From the NCBI RefSeq assembly GCF_028583545.1, contig NZ_CP087106.1:2176501-2240500 (forward strand): a DNA stretch of 64,000 nucleotides, read 5' to 3'. Each line of letters starts with the position of its first letter. Within the stretch, counting starts at the first letter, position 1. The stretch comes from Methylobacterium sp. NMS14P (GTDB lineage Bacteria; Pseudomonadota; Alphaproteobacteria; Rhizobiales; Beijerinckiaceae). Below, piece by piece: positions 25,451-34,101 of the stretch. The position numbers were made by a program, and so were the translations under genes. The notes beneath the pieces were generated by a model. The model worked only from the letters and a program-made list of their open reading frames with translations, had not been told where the DNA came from and searched no databases.

Positions 25451-26626
25451 TTGCCCCGCCCGTCCGGCCCGGCGCGCCTGTCGCTGCTCTACGCCGTGGT
25501 GTTCACCGAGATCGGCATCGCGATGCCGTTCATGCCCCTCTGGCTCGACGCCCTGGGGCTCGATGCCCGGGTGATTGGCGTCCTCCTCGCCCTGCCGATC
25601 GCCACGCGGATCGCCGCCACGGCGCCGCTGATGAGCCTCCTCGACCGCGGCCTCGGGCCCCGGCGGCTGATCCTGCTCGGCAGCCTCGCCCTGAGCCTGA
25701 CCTACGCGCTGATGCCCGCCGCGGCCGGGACCGCGTGGCCGCTGCTGGCCGGGCTGATCGTGCTCAACGCGGTCGCCGGCGCGCCGCTCGTGCCCTGCAT
25801 CGACTACCTGACGCTCGCGGCCGTGCGCCGGGATACCCGCCTCACCTACTCGCGGATCCGGATGGCCGGCTCCGTCGCGTTCCTGCTGGCGAACCTCGCG
25901 GGCGGGGTGCTGCTGACGGCGCTCGGCGGCCGGCTCGCCGTGCCGCTGCTCCTGACCGGCCTCGCCCTCGGCGCGGCGCTGGTGGCGTGGCGCAGCCGCG
26001 CGGTGGCGGCCCTGCCGCCGTCGGCGGAGGGCGACGGCCGGAAGCGGCTGCCGGCGCGGCTCTGGCTGTGCATCGGCGCGGCGGCCGCGATCCAGGCGAG
26101 CCACGGCGCGATCTACGGGTTCGGCAGCATCTACTGGACCGGCCAGGGCATCCCGCCGACCTGGGTCGGGGCGCTCTGGGCGATCGGCGTCCTGGCGGAG
26201 ATCGCCCTGTTCGCCGGCCTGCCCGCCCTGCCGGCCGCCTGGCGCAGCCCGGTGCGGCTCCTCGGCGCCGGGGCCGTGGCGGCGATCCTGCGGGCGATCG
26301 GCATGTACCTCCTCGGCGATCACCTCGCCGCGCTGGTGCCGCTCCAGTGCCTCCACGGCCTGACCTTCGGGGCGACCCAGCTCGGCGCCATGGCGGCGGT
26401 CTCGGCCTACGCCCCCGACGGCGCGCGGGGCCGGGCGCAGGGTACCCTCAGCGCGGTCAATGCCGGGATCTCGGTGGTCGCGACCCTGGGGAGCGGCGTC
26501 GCCTACCGGGCCGGCGGCCCCCTCGCCTTCCTGCTGATGGCGCCGCTCGCCGCCGCGGGCCTGGGCCTCGCCCTGGCCTCCCGCCGCGCGCTGGGGGTGA
26601 GGTTGGAGACGGATCGTCAACCGTAA
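25451..26626 (+). CDS. Major facilitator superfamily transporter
   Basis: This 391-residue inner-membrane protein has about 12 hydrophobic helices. Family features include PFMPLWLDALGLDARVIGVL after helix 1, and RIRMAGSVAFLLANLAGG, HGAIYGFGSIYW and LHGLTFGATQLGAMA. These resemble the MFS_1-like/HcaT (phenylpropionate permease) group. Translation starts at a TTG at 25451 with no better codon nearby. The substrate is unknown. It is followed on the same strand by the Mla operon after 48 bp, but is probably a separate unit. Confidence 0.88.
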   Translation: MPRPSGPARLSLLYAVVFTEIGIAMPFMPLWLDALGLDARVIGVLLALPIATRIAATAPLMSLLDRGLGPRRLILLGSLALSLTYALMPAAAGTAWPLLAGLIVLNAVAGAPLVPCIDYLTLAAVRRDTRLTYSRIRMAGSVAFLLANLAGGVLLTALGGRLAVPLLLTGLALGAALVAWRSRAVAALPPSAEGDGRKRLPARLWLCIGAAAAIQASHGAIYGFGSIYWTGQGIPPTWVGALWAIGVLAEIALFAGLPALPAAWRSPVRLLGAGAVAAILRAIGMYLLGDHLAALVPLQCLHGLTFGATQLGAMAAVSAYAPDGARGRAQGTLSAVNAGISVVATLGSGVAYRAGGPLAFLLMAPLAAAGLGLALASRRALGVRLETDRQP

Positions 26627-26674
26627 TGTCGTCATAACCGCCGGGCAGGGTGGTGCCTCTATCGAGGAGTATGG

Positions 26675-27829
26675 GTGTTGCTGAGCGAGGGCACTGTTCC
26701 CGGCGCCTTGGCCGGCGCCGCGCTGCGGGACCGGTCGGCCGACGGCCGCCTGGCGCTCGACGGCCGCTGGACCGCCGACCAGGCCCCGACCGTCGAGGCC
26801 GCGGCCGCGCGCATCGCGGCGGCCGGCCGCGCCGGGCCGGTGGCGGTCGACCTGTCGGGGATCGAGCGCCTCGACACCCTGGGCGCCTGGGTTCTGGAGC
26901 GGACCCGCGCCGAGATCGAGCAGGCGGGCAGCGCCCTCACCTATCTCGGCGCCCGCCCGGAGCACCGCACCCTGCTGGGCGAGGTCCGGCTGCGCGAGCC
27001 GGACGCGCCGCCGCCGCGGCGGCACGGGCCGGTCGTCGGCCTGCTCGACGCCACCGGGCGCCGGACCGTGCAGGGCGGCCACGAGTTCGTCACCGCCCTC
27101 GCCTTCCTGGGTGAGCTGATCGCCGCCTGCGGGCGCGTCGCCCTGCGGCCGGGCACGTTCCGCGGCAACGCCCTGATCAACCAGATCCAGCAGGTGGCGC
27201 TCAACGGCACGCCGATCATCGTGCTGATCTCGTTCCTCGTCGGCGGCATCGTCGCCCAGCAGGGCATCTTCCAGCTCCAGCGCTTCGGTGCCCAGACCTT
27301 CGTGGTCAACCTGATCGGCCTCTTGATCCTGCGCGAGATGGGCGTGCTGCTCACCTCGATCATGGTCGCGGGCCGCTCGGGCTCGGCGATCACCGCCGAG
27401 ATCGGCTCCATGCGCATGCGCGAGGAGGTCGACGCGCTCCGGGTCATGGGCCTCGACCCCGTCGAGATCCTGATCGTGCCCCGGGTGCTCGCGCTGATGA
27501 TCGGCCTGCCGATGCTGACGCTGATCGGCGACCTCGCGGCGCTCGCCGGTGGCGGCCTCACCGCGATGCTCTACGGCGGCCTGACCCTCGACCAGTTCCT
27601 GGTCCGGCTCCAGGCGGCGGTGGGCGTGCACCACGTCATGGTCGGCCTGATCAAGGCGCCGTTCATGGCGCTGACCATCGGGGTGATCGCCACGATCGAG
27701 GGCTTCGCGGTCGAGGGCTCCGCGGAATCGCTCGGCCGTCACGTCACCGCGTCGGTGGTGAAGTCCATCTTCATGGTCATCGTCCTCGACGGCCTGTTCG
27801 CGGTGTTCTTCGCCGCGATCGACTTCTGA
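26675..27829 (+). CDS. mlaE: Mla-type lipid ABC transporter permease MlaE with N-terminal STAS-like domain
   Basis: This 384-residue protein has an N-terminal STAS-like domain (about 20-105, with VAVDLSGIERLDTLGAWVLE). An MlaE permease domain of five or so helices follows from about 140, with signatures GNALINQIQQVALNGTPI, REMGVLLTSIMVAGRSGSAI and ALRVMGLDPVEILIVPR. It starts at GTG 26675 after a GAGGAG site. Mla systems move phospholipids between inner and outer membranes to keep outer-membrane asymmetry. The next three genes complete the complex; this fused STAS form replaces a separate MlaB. Confidence 0.94.
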   Translation: MLLSEGTVPGALAGAALRDRSADGRLALDGRWTADQAPTVEAAAARIAAAGRAGPVAVDLSGIERLDTLGAWVLERTRAEIEQAGSALTYLGARPEHRTLLGEVRLREPDAPPPRRHGPVVGLLDATGRRTVQGGHEFVTALAFLGELIAACGRVALRPGTFRGNALINQIQQVALNGTPIIVLISFLVGGIVAQQGIFQLQRFGAQTFVVNLIGLLILREMGVLLTSIMVAGRSGSAITAEIGSMRMREEVDALRVMGLDPVEILIVPRVLALMIGLPMLTLIGDLAALAGGGLTAMLYGGLTLDQFLVRLQAAVGVHHVMVGLIKAPFMALTIGVIATIEGFAVEGSAESLGRHVTASVVKSIFMVIVLDGLFAVFFAAIDF

Positions 27830-27839
27830 GGCCGCCGCG

Positions 27840-28649
27840 ATGGATGCCCCGATGACCGCCTCGCCGAATGGCCCCGCCCCGATCATCCGCGTGCGCGACC
27901 TCGTGGTCGGCTTCCGCGACCGCAACATCCTGAAAGGTCTGAGCCTGGACATCCGCCCCGGCGAGATCCTGGGCTTCGTCGGGCCCTCGGGCCAGGGCAA
28001 GTCGGTGCTGACCCGGACGATCCTGGGCCTCAACCCGAAGCGCGCCGGGACCATCGAGGTGTTCGGCCGCGACGTCGACGAGCTGACCTACGCCGAGCGG
28101 CGCCGGATGGAGCAGCGCTGGGGCGTGCTGTTCCAGCAGGGCGCCCTGTTCTCGGCGCTCACCGTCAAGCAGAACATCCAGGTGCCGATGCGCGAGCACC
28201 TGAACCTGTCCGAGCGCCTGCTCGACGAGTTCGCCCGGCTCAAGATCGAGATGGTCGGCCTCAAGCCCGACGCCGCCGACAAGCTGCCGTCGGAGCTGTC
28301 GGGCGGCATGATCAAGCGCGCGGCGCTCGCCCGCTCCCTGGCGCTCGATCCCGAGATCCTGTTCCTGGACGAGCCGACCTCGGGCCTCGACCCGATCGGC
28401 GCGGGCGAGTTCGACGACCTCGTCTCGACCCTCAAGGAGACGCTGGGGCTGACCGTGTTCATGGTCACCCACGACCTCGACAGCCTCTACACCGCCTGCG
28501 ACCGCATCGCGGCGCTCGGCGACGGCCAGATCATCGCCGCCGGCACGATCGACGAGATGCTGGCGAGCGACCATCCCTGGCTGCGCTCGTACTTCCACGG
28601 CAAGCGCGCCCGGACCATCGCGACGGGCGGCGCCTCGGCCCATGCCTGA
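27840..28649 (+). CDS. mlaF: Mla-type ABC transporter ATP-binding protein MlaF
   Basis: This 269-residue ATPase has Walker A GPSGQGKSV, the signature LSGGMIKRAALARSLAL, Walker B ILFLDEPTSGLDP and an H-loop MVTHDLDS. The MlaF-specific segment WGVLFQQGALFSALTVKQN is present. It starts 10 bp after the permease gene. The cytoplasmic dimer powers the MlaE permease. Confidence 0.95.
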   Translation: MDAPMTASPNGPAPIIRVRDLVVGFRDRNILKGLSLDIRPGEILGFVGPSGQGKSVLTRTILGLNPKRAGTIEVFGRDVDELTYAERRRMEQRWGVLFQQGALFSALTVKQNIQVPMREHLNLSERLLDEFARLKIEMVGLKPDAADKLPSELSGGMIKRAALARSLALDPEILFLDEPTSGLDPIGAGEFDDLVSTLKETLGLTVFMVTHDLDSLYTACDRIAALGDGQIIAAGTIDEMLASDHPWLRSYFHGKRARTIATGGASAHA

Positions 28650-28771
28650 TCCCGTGCCTGATCCGATGCCCGATCGCCGCCGTCCCACCCAGATCCCGCC
28701 CTGCTCCCCTCCGGGAGCTGGGGCTCCAGGCCCGGCCGGATCTCCGCCGGCCAGAACCGCAGGTTGAGCGC

Positions 28772-29854
28772 ATGGAAACCCGCGCGAACTACGCCCTGAT
28801 CGGGGCCTTCACGATCGCCGTCATCCTGGCGGGCTTCGGCACCGTGCTGTGGCTCTCCGGCGGCTCGTCGCGGCAGGTCAGCCAGCTCGTCCGCATCGTC
28901 TTCTCCGGCTCGGTCGGGGGATTGTCGCGCGGCTCGAGCGTGAACTTCAACGGCATCAAGGTCGGCGAGGTCACCGATATCCGCCTCGCCCCGCAGGATC
29001 CCCGCCGGGTGCTCGCCACGATCAAGGTCGATCCCGCGACCCCGCTCCGGGCCGACACCCGCGCCCGCCTCGACTCGGCGATGCTCACCGGCGTCTCGGT
29101 GATCTCCCTGTCGGGCGGCAACGCCGACGCGCCGGTGCTGACCCCGATGGCCAACGGCGAGCCGCCGACGATCTTCGCCGATTCCTCCGACATGCAGGAC
29201 ATGATGGCGCTGGCCCGCCAGGTGGCGCAGCGGGCCGACGACATGCTGGCCCGCCTCGACCGGCTCGTCTCCGCCAACGAGGGGGCGATCAACCGGTCTC
29301 TGACCAACGTCGAGACCTTCTCGAAGACGCTGGCCGATGCCGGCCCGAACATCTCCGCGCTGGTCAAGGCGGTGGACGGGGCCAAGCTCGGCCGGGTGAT
29401 CGACAACGCCGACCGCTTCTCGGCCGCCCTGTCCAAGGCCAGCCCCGACATCGAGGCCGGCCTGCACGACGCCCGGCTGCTCGCCGGCAAGCTCAGCGCC
29501 TCGGCCGACAAGATCGACGCGGTGCTCAACGGCGCCCAGAGCTTCCTGGGCTCGGCCTCCGGCCAGGAGGGCTCCAGCACCTTCACGGAGATCCGCGCGG
29601 CGGCGATCTCGGTGCGCGACGCCGGCAAGGCGTTCCGGACCATGTCGGAGAACCTCGACAAGCGCACCGCCAGCATCTCGTCCAACTTCGGCCGGCTGAG
29701 CGGCACCGGTCGCCGGGAGGTCGAGGCCCTGTCGGGAGACGGGCAGCGGACCCTGAGCACCCTCAACCGCACGGTGCGCAGCCTGGAGCGCGACCCGAGC
29801 CAGGTGATCTTCGGCGGCAAGCCTTCGTTGCCTGAATACAACGGTGGCCGGTGA
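28772..29854 (+). CDS. mlaD: MlaD-type MCE family lipid-binding protein
   Basis: This 360-residue protein has one N-terminal membrane helix (about 8-28) and a periplasmic MCE domain with GGLSRGSSVNFNGIKVGEV and LTGVSVISLSGG. A long helical C-terminal region (about 150-340) probably forms a tunnel-like coil. It hands phospholipid between MlaEF and the outer partner. It lies 122 bp after mlaF, in the same operon. Confidence 0.93.
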   Translation: METRANYALIGAFTIAVILAGFGTVLWLSGGSSRQVSQLVRIVFSGSVGGLSRGSSVNFNGIKVGEVTDIRLAPQDPRRVLATIKVDPATPLRADTRARLDSAMLTGVSVISLSGGNADAPVLTPMANGEPPTIFADSSDMQDMMALARQVAQRADDMLARLDRLVSANEGAINRSLTNVETFSKTLADAGPNISALVKAVDGAKLGRVIDNADRFSAALSKASPDIEAGLHDARLLAGKLSASADKIDAVLNGAQSFLGSASGQEGSSTFTEIRAAAISVRDAGKAFRTMSENLDKRTASISSNFGRLSGTGRREVEALSGDGQRTLSTLNRTVRSLERDPSQVIFGGKPSLPEYNGGR

Positions 29855-29969
29855 AATGCCGCGTCGCCGGGCGGATGTGTCCCGGCGCACGGCACGGATG
29901 CCGCAGCGGATTAGTTTTAACCGCATAGCTTATACAGCTCCGCCGTTCGCCGGCGGGGTCCTTCAGGTC

Positions 29970-30554
29970 ATGCGTATGGTCCGCTCGTCCCACATCGCCG
30001 CCGCCGCGCTGCTCGCCGCCCTCCTGGGCGGCTGCGGCGGCGCGGCGCCTCTCACCTTCGACCTCGCGGCGCTGCCGGCCGCGGGGCGGCCGATCGCGGC
30101 CGGCCGCTCGATCGCGGTCTCCGAGCCGGTGAGCATCCAGCCCTTCGAGGCCGACCGGATCATCGTCCGCGAGAACGGCGGCGCCCTGTCGTTCCTGGGC
30201 GGCGGCCAGTGGGCCGACCGGCTGCCGCGCCTGATCCAGACGCGGCTCATCCAGAGCCTGGAGAATTCCGGGCGGCTCCGCTCGGTGAGCCGGCCCGGCG
30301 ACAAGGTCGTGGCCGACTACCAGCTGATCAGCGAGATCCGGGCCTTCGACGTGCAGTCCGGGACCGGCGAGGCGGTGGTCGACCTGTCGCTGAAGCTCGT
30401 GGCCGACGGCACCGGCAAGGTGGCGGCGGCGCGGATCTTCACGGCCCGCGTGCCGGTGTCCAAGATCGATGCCGGCAGCGGCGCCCGCGCCCTCGATCAG
30501 GCGCTGAGCATCGTGCTGGCCGACGTGGTGCGCTGGGTGAACAGCGGGCGGTGA
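29970..30554 (+). CDS. ABC-type transport auxiliary lipoprotein (PqiC/DUF330-like)
   Basis: This 194-residue lipoprotein starts at ATG 29970, has an N-terminal hydrophobic stretch and a lipobox LLGGC with Cys22 as the lipid site. The mature domain (TFDLAALPAAGRPIAAGRSI; QTRLIQSLENSGRLRSV; DYQLISEIRAFDV) matches the auxiliary lipoproteins found next to MCE transporters. It probably links the MCE protein to the outer membrane. An ATG two codons later is an alternative start. It ends 8 bp before a convergent regulator gene. Confidence 0.9.
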   Translation: MRMVRSSHIAAAALLAALLGGCGGAAPLTFDLAALPAAGRPIAAGRSIAVSEPVSIQPFEADRIIVRENGGALSFLGGGQWADRLPRLIQTRLIQSLENSGRLRSVSRPGDKVVADYQLISEIRAFDVQSGTGEAVVDLSLKLVADGTGKVAAARIFTARVPVSKIDAGSGARALDQALSIVLADVVRWVNSGR

Positions 30555-30561
30555 GGCCGCC

Positions 30562-31188
30562 TCACTCCATCACGGCGGCCTTCATGATCACCACCATGGT
30601 GGCCCGGGCCGGGCCGTCCGTGCAGCGCACGAGGTGGGGCCGGTCGCAGCGGTAGCGCAGGGTCTCGCCGGCCCGCGCCCGCTGCACGACGCCGCCGATC
30701 TCGACCTCGAACGCCCCCTCGGTGACCGAGAGGGACTCCACCGAGCCGCGCTGGTGCGGGTCCGAGTCGAGGACGCCGCCCGGATCGGCCGTGACCTCGT
30801 ACCATTGCAGCCACTCGATCGTCTTGAGCCAGCCGATGATCGCCAGCCGCACCTTCCCGTCCTCGGAGACGAGGATCGGGGTGTCGGCCCGGGAGGTCTT
30901 CTCGATGAACGGCTCCTCGTCGCCGGCCGCCAGCACCCGCTCGATCGACACGTCGAGGGCCTGGGACAGGCGCCAAATCGTCGCCAGCGTCGGGTTGGTC
31001 TCGTTGCGCTCGATCTGGCTGATGATCGACTTGGCCACGCCGGACTGCTCGGCGAGTTCCGAGAGCGACAGGTTGTAGGCCTTGCGCAACCGCTGGATGG
31101 TCTTGCCGAGCTGGCCGGAGAGCACCTGCGCGCCGGTCAGCAGGTCGCGCCCGCGCGCCCGGTCGGGCCGTTCCGCCTGATCCTGCAT
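30562..31188 (-). CDS. XRE family regulator with C-terminal cupin domain
   Basis: This 208-residue protein has a helix-turn-helix at about 25-85 (LRKAYNLSLSELAEQSGVAK, ISQIERNETNPTLATIWRL) and a C-terminal cupin sensor (about 130-200; PHQRGSVESLSVTEG, AGETLRYRCDRPHLVRC). This is the PuuR/SutR type of metabolite-responsive repressor. The ATG has a GGGGA site. Its target is not evident; the thi genes to its right are on the same strand. Confidence 0.93.
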   Translation of the reverse strand: MQDQAERPDRARGRDLLTGAQVLSGQLGKTIQRLRKAYNLSLSELAEQSGVAKSIISQIERNETNPTLATIWRLSQALDVSIERVLAAGDEEPFIEKTSRADTPILVSEDGKVRLAIIGWLKTIEWLQWYEVTADPGGVLDSDPHQRGSVESLSVTEGAFEVEIGGVVQRARAGETLRYRCDRPHLVRCTDGPARATMVVIMKAAVME

Positions 31189-31301
31189 CGTCCCCGATCC
31201 GCCTGCACCGTTCCGTTATCCGAACGATCGTGCGCTTCTTCAAACGCAATCGCCGCCCGGTTGCAAGGCGGCGGGCGGCGTGCGCACCGGAAAGCGCCAG
31301 C

Positions 31302-31334
31302 CGTGATCGGCCCGTGATCGGCCCGTGATCGGCC
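31302..31334. repeat. 11-bp direct repeat, three copies
   Basis: CGTGATCGGCC occurs three times in tandem at 31302, 31313 and 31324 in the gap downstream of thiD. It was probably produced by slippage. Confidence 0.85.
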
Positions 31335-31344
31335 CGGGGCCGGC

Positions 31345-32160
31345 CTAGGACCAGACGGCGTGGAAGTGGTGGACCGGCCCGTGCCCCGTCCCGACCGCGA
31401 GGCTGTCCGCCGCCGCGAGGGCGGCCGTGAGGTAGGCCTTGGCCTCCGCCACCGCCTCCGGCAGCGCCAGGCCCTGGGCGAGGCCCGCCGCCACCGCGGC
31501 CGAGAGGGTGCAGCCGGTGCCGTGGGTGTTGCGGGTCGCGATCCGCGGCGCCGACAGGGTCCGCAGGGCGCCGTCCGCCGTGACGAGGTGGTCGATGCTC
31601 TCGCGCCCCGTGCCGTGGCCGCCCTTGATCAGCACCGCCCGGGCGCCGAGGGTCACGAGCCGGCGCGCCTGGGCCACGATCGCCGCCGCGTCCGCGGCGA
31701 CGGGCTCGCCGAGGAGCACCGCGGCCTCCGGCAGGTTGGGGGTGATCAGGTCGGCCCGCGGCAGCAGCCGCTCGCGCAGCGTCGCCACGGCGGCGTCGGT
31801 GATCAGCCGGTCGCCGCTGGTGGCGACCATCACCGGGTCGAGGACGACCGGGATCGACCCGGCGTGGCGCGCCAGGCCTTCGGCGACCGCGGCGATCACC
31901 GCGGTCTGCGACAGCATGCCGATCTTCACGGCCCTCACGGCGAGGTCGGAGAACACGCTGTCGATCTGCCGGGCGACGAATTCCGCCGGCACGTCGTGGA
32001 TGCCCTGGACGCCGGTCGTGTTCTGCGCGGTCAGCGCCGTGATCACGCTGGCGCCGTAGACGCCCAGCGCCGAGAAGGTCTTGAGGTCCGCCTGGATGCC
32101 GGCGCCGCCGCCGGAATCCGAGCCCGCGATCGTGACCGCGATGGGCGCGGGGCCGCTCAT
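31345..32160 (-). CDS. thiD: Hydroxymethylpyrimidine/phosphomethylpyrimidine kinase
   Basis: This 271-residue ribokinase-fold enzyme phosphorylates HMP and HMP-P in thiamine biosynthesis. It starts with the ThiD signature [19 protein letters not shown], contains [12 protein letters not shown] and [15 protein letters not shown], and ends with the anion-hole motif [20 protein letters not shown]. It overlaps the upstream thiE stop by four bases (ATGA), so the two are co-translated. No TPP riboswitch was recognised upstream of the pair. Confidence 0.97.
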   Translation of the reverse strand: MSGPAPIAVTIAGSDSGGGAGIQADLKTFSALGVYGASVITALTAQNTTGVQGIHDVPAEFVARQIDSVFSDLAVRAVKIGMLSQTAVIAAVAEGLARHAGSIPVVLDPVMVATSGDRLITDAAVATLRERLLPRADLITPNLPEAAVLLGEPVAADAAAIVAQARRLVTLGARAVLIKGGHGTGRESIDHLVTADGALRTLSAPRIATRNTHGTGCTLSAAVAAGLAQGLALPEAVAEAKAYLTAALAAADSLAVGTGHGPVHHFHAVWS

Positions 32161-32879
32161 CGGGCGCCGGCCCGCTCCGCCAGGGCGCCGTCGATCCGCG
32201 CGCGCAGGTCGCGGGCGCGCTGGCGCACCGACTCCGCGCCGAACAGCGCGGTGATGACCGCGACCCCGTCCGCCCCCGCGGCGACCACCGCGGCGGCGTT
32301 GTCGAGGCCGATCCCCGCGATGGCGCCGAGCGGCAGGCCGGCCCCGCGGGCGAGGCGGGCGCGGAAGGCGATGCTGGCGAAGCCGTCGAGGCCCACCGGC
32401 GGGTCGGGATTGTCCTTGCTGGTGGTGGCGAACACGCCGCCGATGCAGGCGTAGTCGACGGGCAGCCGGTACAGCTCGTCGGCCTGGGCGGGCTTCTTCA
32501 GGGTGAGGCCGATGATCGCGCCCTCCCCCAGGAGCCGGCGCGCGTCGGCCGGGTGGAGGTCGCCCTGGCCGAGATGCACCCCGTCGGCTCCGGCCGCGAG
32601 GGCGAGGTCGACGCGGTCGTTGACGAGGACCGGGACGCGGCCGTCCACCGCCGCCAGGATCGCCCGGATCCGCGCCAGGGCGGCGCGGGCATCGGCGATG
32701 TCCTTCTCGCGGTACTGGAGCAGGGTGCAGCCCCCCGCCACCGCCTCGGCGCCGAGCTCCGCCAGCCGCGCCCCGTCGGCGCCGCAGACGCCGACATCGA
32801 GGAGCCCGTAGAGGCGCAGGTCGACGGCCCGGCTGCCGGTCGCGGGGGAAGTCGCGGGGGAAGTCGCGCTCGCTGGCAT
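32157..32879 (-). CDS. thiE: Thiamine-phosphate synthase
   Basis: This 240-residue TIM-barrel enzyme couples HMP-PP with thiazole phosphate to make thiamine phosphate. Diagnostic segments are TLLQYREKD (pyrophosphate-binding Lys/Arg), [47 protein letters not shown] and [13 protein letters not shown]. The ATG at 32879 is chosen; a TTG at 32963 would add a Pro/Ala-rich leader unlike the family. It is coupled to thiD. Confidence 0.95.
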   Translation of the reverse strand: MPASATSPATSPATGSRAVDLRLYGLLDVGVCGADGARLAELGAEAVAGGCTLLQYREKDIADARAALARIRAILAAVDGRVPVLVNDRVDLALAAGADGVHLGQGDLHPADARRLLGEGAIIGLTLKKPAQADELYRLPVDYACIGGVFATTSKDNPDPPVGLDGFASIAFRARLARGAGLPLGAIAGIGLDNAAAVVAAGADGVAVITALFGAESVRQRARDLRARIDGALAERAGAR

Positions 32880-33096
32880 CGCTGTCGTCGCTCGGTCCGC
32901 CTCGGCCGGCCCCGTGCCGGCCCTCCCGGGGCCCTGTTTGGGCAGGCCTCGCGGCGTTGGCAAGCGGCCGGTGGAAAGCGGTGCGTCGACGGGGCCTCCC
33001 GCTCCGTCGTACGGCGGCGTTGACGCGCGGCGATCCTGTCCCCCTATAGGTGGGATCCGCTACGGCGCAGCCCGGGGGACGGACGGTCGAGGAACG

Positions 33097-34092
33097 ATGA
33101 AGGGTGCCGCGGCGCAGACGGACGCGCGCGGGGGGCAGGCCCCGCCGGAGCGCTCCTCCGTAGGCCTCGTCGCGGTGATCGTCGCCGCGACCAAGGGGGA
33201 GCCGCGCGCCCTGACGATCCGGGTCCCCGACCAGGCGCCCGGCCGCGGCGACGGCCTGCCGGCCGGCCCCCTCGTCCCCGAGCACGCGACGCTGGAGCGG
33301 GGCCTGCGCGCCTGGGTCGAGCGGCAGACGCACCAGCGCCTCGGCTACGTGGAGCAGCTCTACACCTTCGGCGACCGCGACCGCTCCGGCACGGCGACCG
33401 TGTCGGGGGTGCACTCGCTCTCGGTGGCCTACCTGGCGCTCGTCCGCGAGGAGCGGCCGGCGGGGATCGCCGAGGCCGCGTGGCAGAACTGGTACCGCTA
33501 CCTGCCCTACGAGGATTTCCGGCAGGGGCGCCCGCGCCAGCTCGACGCCATCGAGGCGCGGCTCGCCGCCTGGGCGTCCGAGCCCGAGGACTGCGCCACG
33601 CGGACCCGCCGCCTCGACCGCCTCGGCCTGACCTTCGGCATGAACGGCGGCACGTGGAACGAGGAGCGCGTCCTGGAGCGCTACGAGCTGCTGTTCGAGG
33701 CCGGGCTGATCCCGGAGGCGCGGGGCAATCCCGGCCCGGCCCTGCCGAACGACCCGACCGGCGTCCCCATGGCGTTCGACCACCGGCGGGTGCTCGCGAC
33801 CGCGATCGGCCGGCTCCGGGGCAAGATCAAGTACCGCCCGGTGGTGTTCGAGCTGATGCCGCCGGAATTCACCCTGCTGCAGCTGCAGAAGACCGTGGAG
33901 GCCCTGTCGGGAACGCAGCTGCACAAGCAGAATTTCCGGCGCCTCGTGGCCCAGCAGGGGCTGGTCGAGGAGACCGAGAGCGTCACCAGTGGCGCCGCCG
34001 GCCGACCGGCGCGGCTGGTGCGCTTCCGCCGGGAGGTGCTGCTGGAGCGCCCGGCCCCGGGCCTGCGGCTGCCGTCGCGGCGCGCGGGGTGA
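33097..34092 (+). CDS. NAD metabolism regulator, NrtR-like (Nudix plus winged helix)
   Basis: This 331-residue protein has an N-terminal Nudix-like domain (about 20-160) with degenerate catalytic residues. The C-terminal winged-helix domain (ELMPPEFTLLQLQKTVEALS, KQNFRRLVAQQGLVEETES) is the layout of NrtR-type ADP-ribose-sensing repressors of NAD synthesis. The ATG is preceded by GAGGAA. It does not sit beside NAD genes here. Confidence 0.85.
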   Translation: MKGAAAQTDARGGQAPPERSSVGLVAVIVAATKGEPRALTIRVPDQAPGRGDGLPAGPLVPEHATLERGLRAWVERQTHQRLGYVEQLYTFGDRDRSGTATVSGVHSLSVAYLALVREERPAGIAEAAWQNWYRYLPYEDFRQGRPRQLDAIEARLAAWASEPEDCATRTRRLDRLGLTFGMNGGTWNEERVLERYELLFEAGLIPEARGNPGPALPNDPTGVPMAFDHRRVLATAIGRLRGKIKYRPVVFELMPPEFTLLQLQKTVEALSGTQLHKQNFRRLVAQQGLVEETESVTSGAAGRPARLVRFRREVLLERPAPGLRLPSRRAG

Positions 34093-34101
34093 CGGCGGCG
34101 G

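Noticed and set aside
32880..33096. TPP riboswitch upstream of thiE
   Set aside because: No CTGAGA ... ACCTGA core could be seen on the minus strand in this stretch.
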